Of a stretch of 9,884 bases of DNA, positions 1 to 7,345 are shown in pieces. The notes beneath the pieces are model-generated. The model did not search any database, was not told the origin of the DNA, and saw only the letters and a program-made list of their open reading frames with translations. Position numbers and translations under genes: made by a program. This DNA comes from Elusimicrobiota bacterium (GTDB lineage: Bacteria; Elusimicrobiota; Elusimicrobia; JACQJN01), in the NCBI GenBank assembly GCA_016205045.1, contig JACQJM010000132.1, positions 1 to 9,884 on the forward strand, read 5' to 3'. How positions within the stretch are numbered: position 1 is the stretch's first letter; each line of letters opens with the position of its first letter.

Positions 1-1
1 A

Positions 2-2269
2 GCCAACTATGATCGGGACGACGGAGTCCCCTATGAAGAAAACTTGGAAGGTCCCACTTCTTATGCTTCGAAAAGAGCCGATGTAATCAACGACAAGATT
101 CTCACAAGAATCCTAATGAAGGCCTCCGGGGTTTTGGTGCCTGCCACCTTGGCTTTCCTGATGCCACTCAATACTCTTCTTTCTAATTCCTCTTTAAGGC
201 AAGAAGCTCAAAAACAAGAGATACTGCTTGCTCCTCTATCGACACAAAACTCTCAGAAGGAAATTCGGCGATCGGTGGAGACATTTCTCCAATCGCATTC
301 CGGCCAGGAAGTAGTCATAAAGCCCTCCGGAGCTCAGTGGCACTCCGGCAAGGGCGTAGGATTCTTTAAGCGGGACCAGATAGATGAGATGGTCCAGCAC
401 GTTTTGGCCCTCTCCCCTCAAGTTTTTCCTAACGAAGCCATCCTGGTGGAGGAAAGGGTGGATTCCATTCCCACCGAGCCGGCTTGGGCGGATTGGAAAA
501 CGGGCAAGAAAAGCGACTCGACATTTCGGAGCTTTGCCGAGAACACTCCCTGGGGAGAAGCTGTTTCGCCGGGAAAAGCCGGACGCTTGGTGCGCACAGG
601 CCCCTGGGGCATTCCCAACACCGCCGAGCCTCCCAGTGGAGACCCAAGGGAGGCTGCCAGAATCGTTTCACACGAAGAAGCCGTGAAGGATCTCCCTGCA
701 ACTCCTCAGGAAATAGAAGAATTCAATGCGGCCTTAGACCAAAGCGCGGTGACAGCCCTAAAAGTGATCAACGCCTATGAGGCCACCCTCCCTAGACAAC
801 CCGGAGAACCCTTCCACATCCGAACCAATTTCATAACGGTGGACGCGCTAGCCACACGCAGAGGTGGAAAAATCGTGCCGGTGGTGGTGGAGGTCAATGA
901 CCACGATTCGGGTGGGCAGTCCAACATTGATTCTTGGCTCCCTCCGGAAGATGCCGGTAAACATTCCCGCGCCCTGGTCCCAACAGAACTGCAGGAAGCC
1001 CGCCGCCATCTCGCCAAAGGAAAAACCATCTTGATCGTAGGAGCGGGATACGAGGGAAAAAAGCCTCTCATTGAGACAGCCAGAAAACTTGGGGTAAAAG
1101 TGGTCCTAGTGGGTCTTCCTAACACATGGGCTCAGAAGGAACCTGGACTCGTGGAACACTACATCCCTATAGATACCACCGATTTAGTAAAAGGACCTCA
1201 ACTGGCCTTGGAAGCTGTTCAGAAGCTAGGCATCCCCATTGATGGGGTGTGGGGCTACTGGGAAGACGATGTGGTGCTGGCGGCCAAACTGGCCAAAGCC
1301 TTAGGCAAACCCTTCAATGACCCTGAAGCCGTCACCATCGCCAGGAGCAAATATCTCACTTACAAAAGGTTGAGGGAGGCCGGTCTTCCGATCGCTGAAT
1401 TCGCTAAGATCGATTCGGAAAGTGATCTGGAGGATGCCATAGCCCAGGTGGGTTTCCCTGCCGTTTTAAAACCTGAGTTCGGTGCGGAAGCCTATGGGAA
1501 CAAACGTGTCAACAATGCCCAGGAGCTTCGTGCCGCCTATAGAGCCATCAGCCCCACCCTCAATCAGGAAACCGATCCTATTTATGCTCAAGGAAACCAG
1601 ATGGTTCTGATGCAGTATCTGGATGGACAAGAGGTGGATGTGGATAACGAACTGCAGAAGGGTCAAGTCGTGGGAGTCCCTCGGGTGACGGACAACGACC
1701 CTACCCACGAACCGTATTTCCAATCTACCGGATTTTCCATGCCCAGCCGCCTGCCCCATCAAGAACAAGCGGATCTCATCGATTTGAACCTAAAGGGACG
1801 CCAGGCGATTGGTCTCACCGAAGGATCCATTCACGGAGAAATGAAGTTGACCTCCCGGGGTCCCAGAATCGTAGAGTTTAATCCCAGATTGGCAGGCAGC
1901 TATATTCCCAGCGCGACACGGGAAGTCTGGGGCGTGGACCCTGCGGAAGAAGATATCATGAGGGCCCTGGGCATTCCCATTGCCGGCTATTCATCCCCAA
2001 CTCCCCGCACCAACCTACGAGGAAGATTCATTATCCCTAAGACTCTAGGAACCATGATCAGCCTATCCGGTCTTGAAGAGCTCAAAAAAGATCCCACTAT
2101 TTTTGAAGCAAAGCTCCAGGTGGATTTTCCCTTCGAAATCCGCGATCTGGGCCAAAAAGACGTGAGGGTTGCCTTGATCATAGCCAAAGGAAGCACGCCT
2201 GAAGAAGCGGACCAGAACCTTCAAAAAGCCCTCCACCGCATTAAAACTACATTCGTCCCCGCTCGCTGA
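2..2269 (+). CDS. Tandem ATP-grasp ligase, carnosine synthase / L-amino-acid ligase-like (5' partial)
   Basis: The frame is open from base 2 to the TGA at 2267-2269. The residues before the TTG at 44 already look like protein, so that TTG is probably not the start and the gene begins outside the window. Two ATP-grasp units are visible. The first has a nucleotide-binding strand with K (320-322) followed by a Gly-rich SGKGVG loop, an acidic VEER segment near 446-457, and a metal-site-like EVNDHDSGGQ motif at 890-919. The second begins with a Rossmann-like strand, ILIVGAGYEG (from about 1031), then VLKPEFGAEAYG (about 1462-1500). It has probable Mg/ATP ligands in HGEMKL (Glu at 1838) and VEFNPRL (Glu 1874, Asn 1880). 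The end (about 2030-2260) resembles the C-terminal domain of L-amino-acid ligases. Known relatives join a carboxylate to an amine through an acyl-phosphate, with ATP hydrolysis. The substrates cannot be read from the sequence. No membrane segment is obvious. Confidence 0.8.
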   Translation, partial: ANYDRDDGVPYEENLEGPTSYASKRADVINDKILTRILMKASGVLVPATLAFLMPLNTLLSNSSLRQEAQKQEILLAPLSTQNSQKEIRRSVETFLQSHSGQEVVIKPSGAQWHSGKGVGFFKRDQIDEMVQHVLALSPQVFPNEAILVEERVDSIPTEPAWADWKTGKKSDSTFRSFAENTPWGEAVSPGKAGRLVRTGPWGIPNTAEPPSGDPREAARIVSHEEAVKDLPATPQEIEEFNAALDQSAVTALKVINAYEATLPRQPGEPFHIRTNFITVDALATRRGGKIVPVVVEVNDHDSGGQSNIDSWLPPEDAGKHSRALVPTELQEARRHLAKGKTILIVGAGYEGKKPLIETARKLGVKVVLVGLPNTWAQKEPGLVEHYIPIDTTDLVKGPQLALEAVQKLGIPIDGVWGYWEDDVVLAAKLAKALGKPFNDPEAVTIARSKYLTYKRLREAGLPIAEFAKIDSESDLEDAIAQVGFPAVLKPEFGAEAYGNKRVNNAQELRAAYRAISPTLNQETDPIYAQGNQMVLMQYLDGQEVDVDNELQKGQVVGVPRVTDNDPTHEPYFQSTGFSMPSRLPHQEQADLIDLNLKGRQAIGLTEGSIHGEMKLTSRGPRIVEFNPRLAGSYIPSATREVWGVDPAEEDIMRALGIPIAGYSSPTPRTNLRGRFIIPKTLGTMISLSGLEELKKDPTIFEAKLQVDFPFEIRDLGQKDVRVALIIAKGSTPEEADQNLQKALHRIKTTFVPAR

Positions 2270-2280
2270 TATGGCTCACA

Positions 2281-2316
2281 GGGACCAGCGAAAGGAGAAC
2301 ATCTACGCTTGGTCCC
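2281..2316 (+). other. Hairpin just downstream of the ATP-grasp stop codon
   Basis: GGGACCAGCG at 2281-2290 pairs with CGC plus TGGTCCC at 2306-2316 through 10 base pairs with a single bulged T (2309) and a 15-base loop. It starts 12 bases after the stop codon. There is no T-run after it, so it looks more like an mRNA 3'-end stabilising structure or an operator than an intrinsic terminator. Confidence 0.5.
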
Positions 2317-2334
2317 CAGGAAATAAACCCTAGC

Positions 2335-2355
2335 AAAAGGTAGCAGCTGCCTTTT
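2335..2355 (+). terminator. Probable intrinsic terminator after the ATP-grasp gene
   Basis: AAAAGGTAG (2335-2343) pairs with CTGCCTTTT (2347-2355) through nine pairs, including one T-G wobble, around the three-base loop CAG. It has the usual layout of an A-run, GC-rich stem and T-run, and could work on both strands. The T-run is only four bases, so it may be weak. A second, AT-richer hairpin with five trailing T residues follows at 2384-2401. Confidence 0.45.
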
Positions 2356-2383
2356 AAGAGAAAGTGCGTTTAATTGATTTAAT

Positions 2384-2401
2384 AAGAACCTGGTTCTTTT
2401 T
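2384..2401 (+). terminator. Second weak terminator-like hairpin
   Basis: AAGAAC (2384-2389) and GTTCTT (2393-2398) form a six-pair stem around CTG, and T residues run from 2397 to 2401. The stem is short and low in GC, so on its own it would be a poor terminator. It could be a back-up to the hairpin at 2335-2355 or a protein-binding palindrome. Confidence 0.3.
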
Positions 2402-2518
2402 AGATAGGTTTTAGGACCTAGTTTTAAATAGGCCTTTTATCCTAAAAAACGGGTCCAAAGGCCCCTCTCCGGTTAGGGCTTTCCAGCCTAAACTAATAGT
2501 GCGCGCTCGCGCGTATAT

Positions 2519-5500
2519 ATGATGCGACTCAAAAAACTCATCAGTACGATTCTATTGGGGAGCTTTATTCAGGCCCTCCCAGGGCCTCATTTTTATCAAG
2601 CTCTCGCTCAAAGGGAATTTGCGGGGCGCCCCGTTGAATTTTCTGGTGGTTATCGCTCCACTCCTATTCCCACACCCAGATCCTGGATTCCCACCAGCCC
2701 CGTAGGAACTTCTCAGAATACTTACAGCTATGGCCCTGCGGCTTCCACATCCTTCACTCCAAGAACTGCTAATTCTTTGCAGAGAAGTCATTCTGCCATA
2801 ACCTCACCCCGCACCACCCCTCTTACTAGAACTGCTTCCCATGCGATTCCTGCCGGAGTTCAGAGAGCTTCTCAAGATCTACACCGAACCGCTAATGAGA
2901 TCGCTTCTAACCTCGAACCACTGCGAGCCACAAATCTGTCCGATTCCGGCTCGGTCTCGGTTCTCAGCAGAGTTTGGGATCTCCTGCTACGACAAAAAAC
3001 CTCTCCTCCCAGTTTCTCGGTCTCTCAAAAACCCTCCTCTGTTAAAATATTGTCTCGTTGGTTCACCCTTCACCGATTGATCTCTTCTGTCCCTGAGATC
3101 CAAAACCACTCCACACCCCCCCAGGATCCGGAGAAACCTCCTCAATCTAGTCTTTCAAGGTCCTTCAAAGTGGGTGCCCTCACCATGCTCTTGGTGACTG
3201 CGATGGAGTTGGCCTTCACCTATGTGCCCATGATTTTCGGCTACCACACTGAGACCGTGTTTGGCATGCCTTTTAGCACCCACGCCAACCAAATTGAGAC
3301 CGGAAAAAACTTTTATGACATGGTCTTGATGAGTCCTGTCTCGGAAGAGGTTGTGTATCGAGCAGGTGCCGTAGGGGGAACTTCCTGGGCTCTTTCCAAA
3401 ATGGGCATTTCCAAAAAGACCGCTTTTTGGATTTCCGCCGTTGCAAGCTCAGTTCTTTTCTCACTTTCACACACCAACTACCCTGTCTCCCTGGTTACGC
3501 GTTTGACCGCCGGACTTATCCTGAGCTACGTTTACCGTCAGGAGGGCCTTATGGCCGCCATCGCAGGCCATGGGTTCATGAACCTTCAAGCCGCCGTTGC
3601 CGCCTTCTGGAGACATAGCCCTCATCCTTGGCTGGCTATCCCAACGGCCCTCCTCTTCTGTGCGGTCATGGCGTTCTGGATCTACAAATCCGAAAAAGAC
3701 TTGAGGAGAGAGCTTCCCCTAAGAAAGGCAGGCAAAATTGTCCCTTACAGAATCTCAGCCCGGGATGCCATTCTTATGGCAACAATCCTGGGACCGGCGT
3801 TTTTTCTTTATGGCATCCGTTGGCACAGTCTTGCCTTCCTTACCTATGCGGTCCCTGCCCTAAGCCTCCTCGCTTTTAGCGTGATCCAGACGGTTCGGAA
3901 TCACTCTTTCAAACCACAATTCCAACCCACCCCCAAAAAAGAGCATGACCCCTCGCCAGGCATAGACTTTGATTCCATTTACCCCCAGATTCGAAATCTC
4001 ATCGTTCAAGGTTATCTTCAGGAAGCCATGGAAAAGATTGCTCAGGTGGAATCTGTTAACCCTAAATGGGCCGACGAACATATAATGACATGGGACGCTT
4101 TGAAACGCACCCTGCAGCAAAAATTAGATGCTGTTTACCGCGCTGGAGAAGATCGGGCAGACCAACCTCTATGGCTCAAGGCCGCGGAAGATGCCACTTA
4201 TTTTCACCTCGGCTCCTGGAAACCAGTTTGGCGTGGATTCCCCATCCACACCCTTCAAGACATGCAAGGGCTAAATCAATGCACTCTCTACTCTCTGCAC
4301 AACGCCATCATGGCCACTCAAGGCTACACAAAACCAACAACGGTAGAAGAGCTCCTCTCCGCCGCAAAAACTATCCTTAAGGATCCCGCCCTCGGTGCCG
4401 AACGAAATGGTTTGACCACAGAAGAAGTTCAAAAAGTGGCTACCGGCCTTGGGATCGACTCTAAGACCATCCCTTTTCCCAGGGAAAGAGACCTACGGAA
4501 ACTCTTACAGAGCGGACAGCCCCTCTTGGCCCAACAAACCTTCTTTAGAAAAATGGATACGCAACCCGAGAGTTCACCCATTGGCCGGTACGCTGGACTC
4601 AAACACACGGTGTTCCTCCGCTCCGCTTTTTGGAGTCCTGCACAACGACGCTGGATTTACATGGTGGCGGACTCCGGTTTAGGAAAGGTGACCTTTTACA
4701 CCTATCAAGAGTTAAGAGGGTTGGTGAAAGAACTTCACCTATTAACCATTAAACAGCCCATTCAATTACCCGAACATGATTTTACAGTATCGGATAACCT
4801 GAAAAGAATTTTTCAAAGCCCCGAAGAATTACGAAAAGTCACGGGAATAAATCTCGAGCAGATGAAAGTAGTAAAGGACAGACTGGTCACAATCAAGCCC
4901 AACGGGGAAGAGAGAAAACCAATGCATGACCCTGTCCGTCTCGTGGAAATCGGTGGTAAGTCCTACGTCCTCCGGATAATGGAGCAAATACAGACCATTG
5001 ACGTTTCAGAAATTGGACAAAGCAACTGGAACTTGGGGGAATCGGAGATCGAGGCGGCTGAAGTAATCCGAAGTTTCCAAAATGAGTTTCCTCAATTCAA
5101 AGTTCCTGAAAGCTTTTTGGTGCGCCAGAACGGGAAATCCCTGGTTCTTCAAGAATTCATCCCGGGAGCGTTGATGGGGGAAGAAAAACAAGCGGCCTGG
5201 AACGCTCTGGATACTATGGTCAAGGCTCAAATCTTTTCTTTGGCTATTTTGCTGGGAAATTCTGATACCCCAATCGAGGTCGTGGATAATATATTGCTGA
5301 TTCCGAACCCAGTTTCTCAGAAACTTGACATCTATCTCTTGGACAATGAGTTCTCTTTTCAGAAATTGGATCCGGTTCTGGTGGGAAAAAATATAGCGGA
5401 GAGCGGATTGCCAATTCAGAACTTCACCTCCATGCTTCCCGTCCTTCAAAAAATCTTGTCCGACCCCGGGTTCACACAGTCTCAGGCTCAAAGTTTCATC

Positions 5501-6595
5501 CAGTCTGGCGTTTCAAGAGAAAAAGCAGAGAAGGACGCTCAGACCATTTGGGAGCATGCCCAACACCTTAAACTCTCTTTAGGGTCAGTGCCTAACCCAA
5601 GTGACGGAAAAACAGCAACCGAAACCTCATCGGCTGCAACCCCAGAAAACTCTCTTGACATTGAGTGGAACAGCAGGACGGTGACCCGCTATTTCTACCC
5701 AGCCATAAGTTTTATGCAAGGGTACCTTCAGAGCTTGGATCAAAAAACTCGCCAAAAGATCATCCGGGAAGAAAAAGCGAAAACATTTAAGGCCGCTCTT
5801 ACTCCCCTCATCTCTGGGATCTTAATTCTGCTGGGAAGTTTTGTTATCGTAGTATGGCGGCCCACTTTTTTGTCCTTCGGTATCATTTTGCCTGCAGATT
5901 TTCTCACGTCCATAGTAATCCTATCGGTTGTTTCCAACATCACAGAACGAGAAATGGTCAAAAGCGCCATAAAGTATGGTTGGAAACCGACGCCGGAAAA
6001 TTTAGAGAGGATAGAAGGGGTAACGCCCATCCACCACATCACTCGTCATAATTGGGAAAAGACCCTAGTGGAACTTCCCGTGACAGACGGTTGGTACTAC
6101 CAAGGGGAATTAGACTCTTTCCTTAGAGACCTAGCTCAAGCAAAATTCCCTTATGAACAAACTATAAAACTTCTACAATTCCTCCGGGAAAAGCCGGAAC
6201 CAAACTACTGGACAAGCTACATCCGAGAAAATCACCTAGGTTATCTGTGGGATTTTCTCGTGGATGATCCTCGACTGATGAGAAATCTTGCTGGCTTCAT
6301 ATACACGATGCAGTCTGAGGTTATCTCAAACCTACTGGAACCTCAAGCCGTTCTAGATCAGGTCATCACGGCTGAGGCAGCTCTAACCATTTCGCAAGTA
6401 AACCCACATACCGTCGCCACCTTTCTTGGCGAAGACCTTATCAGAATCATTGGTCTTCCTCAAATCCAAAAATTCAATCCCCAGGGCTACCAACGTATTG
6501 TGGACGCTTTAGAAGCTAGAGCGAAAGATCGCAACTTGGGAGAGGGAGCACGACAAGCCCTAAGCATTCTAAGCGCCTTAAAAAAACCTTCCTAA
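2519..6595 (+). CDS. Giant membrane protein: CPBP intramembrane protease + C39-like cysteine protease + kinase-like domain
   Basis: 1358 residues; no established gene name recognised. Residues 1-30 look like a signal peptide ending ALA-Q. Residues about 30-200 are Ser/Thr/Pro-rich. From about 218 come some eight membrane helices containing all three CPBP/Abi motifs: EEVVYR (E276, E277, R281), FSLSH (H318) and HGFMN (H351, N355), so a glutamic intramembrane protease is likely active. Residues about 480-575 are helical. Residues about 580-735 look like a papain/C39-type cysteine protease with NQC (C588), KHT (H696) and ADSG (D718) as the probable triad. Residues about 750-1030 resemble a kinase-like fold: YVLRIM (R819), LQEFIPG (about 877-883), NSD...DN (D916, N924) and LLDNEF (D942). 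Two helices follow (about 1094-1113 and 1118-1138), then a helical tail. The start is ATG-ATG at 2519/2522 without a Shine-Dalgarno. The CPBP call is strong, the protease call moderate and the kinase call tentative. Confidence 0.75.
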   Translation: MMRLKKLISTILLGSFIQALPGPHFYQALAQREFAGRPVEFSGGYRSTPIPTPRSWIPTSPVGTSQNTYSYGPAASTSFTPRTANSLQRSHSAITSPRTTPLTRTASHAIPAGVQRASQDLHRTANEIASNLEPLRATNLSDSGSVSVLSRVWDLLLRQKTSPPSFSVSQKPSSVKILSRWFTLHRLISSVPEIQNHSTPPQDPEKPPQSSLSRSFKVGALTMLLVTAMELAFTYVPMIFGYHTETVFGMPFSTHANQIETGKNFYDMVLMSPVSEEVVYRAGAVGGTSWALSKMGISKKTAFWISAVASSVLFSLSHTNYPVSLVTRLTAGLILSYVYRQEGLMAAIAGHGFMNLQAAVAAFWRHSPHPWLAIPTALLFCAVMAFWIYKSEKDLRRELPLRKAGKIVPYRISARDAILMATILGPAFFLYGIRWHSLAFLTYAVPALSLLAFSVIQTVRNHSFKPQFQPTPKKEHDPSPGIDFDSIYPQIRNLIVQGYLQEAMEKIAQVESVNPKWADEHIMTWDALKRTLQQKLDAVYRAGEDRADQPLWLKAAEDATYFHLGSWKPVWRGFPIHTLQDMQGLNQCTLYSLHNAIMATQGYTKPTTVEELLSAAKTILKDPALGAERNGLTTEEVQKVATGLGIDSKTIPFPRERDLRKLLQSGQPLLAQQTFFRKMDTQPESSPIGRYAGLKHTVFLRSAFWSPAQRRWIYMVADSGLGKVTFYTYQELRGLVKELHLLTIKQPIQLPEHDFTVSDNLKRIFQSPEELRKVTGINLEQMKVVKDRLVTIKPNGEERKPMHDPVRLVEIGGKSYVLRIMEQIQTIDVSEIGQSNWNLGESEIEAAEVIRSFQNEFPQFKVPESFLVRQNGKSLVLQEFIPGALMGEEKQAAWNALDTMVKAQIFSLAILLGNSDTPIEVVDNILLIPNPVSQKLDIYLLDNEFSFQKLDPVLVGKNIAESGLPIQNFTSMLPVLQKILSDPGFTQSQAQSFIQSGVSREKAEKDAQTIWEHAQHLKLSLGSVPNPSDGKTATETSSAATPENSLDIEWNSRTVTRYFYPAISFMQGYLQSLDQKTRQKIIREEKAKTFKAALTPLISGILILLGSFVIVVWRPTFLSFGIILPADFLTSIVILSVVSNITEREMVKSAIKYGWKPTPENLERIEGVTPIHHITRHNWEKTLVELPVTDGWYYQGELDSFLRDLAQAKFPYEQTIKLLQFLREKPEPNYWTSYIRENHLGYLWDFLVDDPRLMRNLAGFIYTMQSEVISNLLEPQAVLDQVITAEAALTISQVNPHTVATFLGEDLIRIIGLPQIQKFNPQGYQRIVDALEARAKDRNLGEGARQALSILSALKKPS

Positions 6596-6616
6596 TATCT
6601 CCTGAAAATATATAAT
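6589..6616 (+). promoter_or_regulatory. Candidate promoter for the HAD-miaB-PilZ-miaA set
   Basis: A perfect TATAAT lies at 6611-6616 in the short gap after the giant gene. The -35 side is weak (TTCCTA at 6589-6594, overlapping the previous stop codon, 16-base spacer). Transcription would start near 6623, leaving a leader of about 12 bases before the ATG at 6635. A small inverted repeat, ATGGA/TCCAT (6621-6625 with 6632-6636), touches the start codon. The surrounding stretch is AT-rich, so a chance match is possible. Confidence 0.4.
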
Positions 6617-6634
6617 AGGGATGGATCTCTCTCC

Positions 6635-7318
6635 ATGGCAAATAAAATTAAATGGGTGACCCTCGACTGTTATGGCACTCTTATCGATTGGGAGAGCGGA
6701 ATTCGGGCAGTAGTCCAAAATTTACTCAAAGAAAAGGGGACAAAAAAACACCTCCCTTCCAACTGGATGGAACACTATATCCAATATGAGTTCCTGCTTG
6801 AGAGAGAAACATACCGCCCTTATCGTGAAATTCTCGCTTTGGCCTTGTCCAAGTTATTCGAAAAGGATTTTTCCATCACTCTTTCTCCCAAAGAATCGCG
6901 AACGCTCGCGGACAGCTTGCCCGATTGGTCCCCCTTCCCCGATGTCAAAAAAGTGTTGACCGCACTCAAAGATAAAGTCAAGTTCGCCCTCCTCTCTAAC
7001 TGCGATGACGATCTTTTAAAGAAATCGGTACGCCAAATAGGGGTGGATTTCCATATGCTGGTCACGGCGCAAGAGGTGGGTTCCTACAAGCCCGTCAACA
7101 ACCACTGGAAGAAATTTATGGAAAGATCTCTGGCTGGGGCCGATGAAATCCTGCATGTGGCGGCCAGCCGCCTGCACGATGTGATTCCCGCCAAACAACT
7201 GGGGATTCTGTCCGTCTGGATCAACCGAAAAGGGGAAAAAGACGATGGTTACACCCACCCCGATTTTGTTCTAAAAGACCTCACCAAGCTTCCAGAAGTC
7301 CTTTCTCGGCTGATTTAG
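6635..7318 (+). CDS. HAD-superfamily hydrolase, haloacid dehalogenase-like
   Basis: 227 residues, the normal length for a compact HAD hydrolase, and predicted to be soluble. Motif I is LDCYGTL, with D11 as the probable nucleophile. The second Asp of phosphatase-type HADs (DxD) is replaced by Y13, as in the DxYGT pattern of L-2-haloacid dehalogenases. Motif II is LLSN (S121, N122), motif III has K152 in SYKP, and the motif IV region is HVAASRLHD (D182 a possible acidic residue). Residues about 17-100 look like the helical cap. The overall resemblance is to the COG1011 / type II dehalogenase group; the real substrate is unknown and need not be halogenated. The gene starts 39 bases after the giant gene, behind a possible promoter, and ends 27 bases before miaB, so co-transcription with miaB is likely. 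No clear Shine-Dalgarno precedes the ATG. Confidence 0.8.
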   Translation: MANKIKWVTLDCYGTLIDWESGIRAVVQNLLKEKGTKKHLPSNWMEHYIQYEFLLERETYRPYREILALALSKLFEKDFSITLSPKESRTLADSLPDWSPFPDVKKVLTALKDKVKFALLSNCDDDLLKKSVRQIGVDFHMLVTAQEVGSYKPVNNHWKKFMERSLAGADEILHVAASRLHDVIPAKQLGILSVWINRKGEKDDGYTHPDFVLKDLTKLPEVLSRLI

Positions 7319-7345
7319 CCCAATGCTTCAAATATCCCTCAATAA

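Larger units (their letters stand above)
2270..2518. other. Non-coding gap rich in inverted repeats
   Basis: No credible gene is seen here. The stretch holds at least four inverted repeats: 2281-2316, 2335-2355, 2384-2398 and 2409-2447. The last pairs TTTTAGGA with TCCTAAAA and has an inner CCTA/TAGG pair. A fifth, imperfect one (TTAGGGCT with AGCCTAA) lies near 2473-2491. The right end is an alternating purine-pyrimidine tract that touches the next start codon. The gap probably combines the end of transcription of the ligase gene with the promoter and leader of the large membrane protein. No clear -35/-10 pair could be assigned. Confidence 0.6.

Noticed and set aside
44..46. TTG as the start codon of the ATP-grasp gene
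   Set aside because: The frame is open to base 2 and the upstream residues read naturally into the ATP-grasp N-terminal region, so the gene most likely starts outside the window.
5006..5491. 161-codon open frame on the - strand
   Set aside because: It lies entirely inside the kinase-like region of the giant gene, has no recognisable motif, and is best explained as an antisense shadow.
2..6595. A peptide natural-product (RiPP-like) cluster made of ATP-grasp ligase plus C39-like and CPBP proteases
   Set aside because: The parts are suggestive, but there is no precursor peptide or transporter, and the two genes are separated by a terminator-like hairpin and a 249-bp gap.
6621..6623. ATG at 6621 as an earlier start for the HAD gene
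   Set aside because: It is in another frame and meets a TGA after about a dozen codons; the ATG at 6635 leads directly into the HAD motif.
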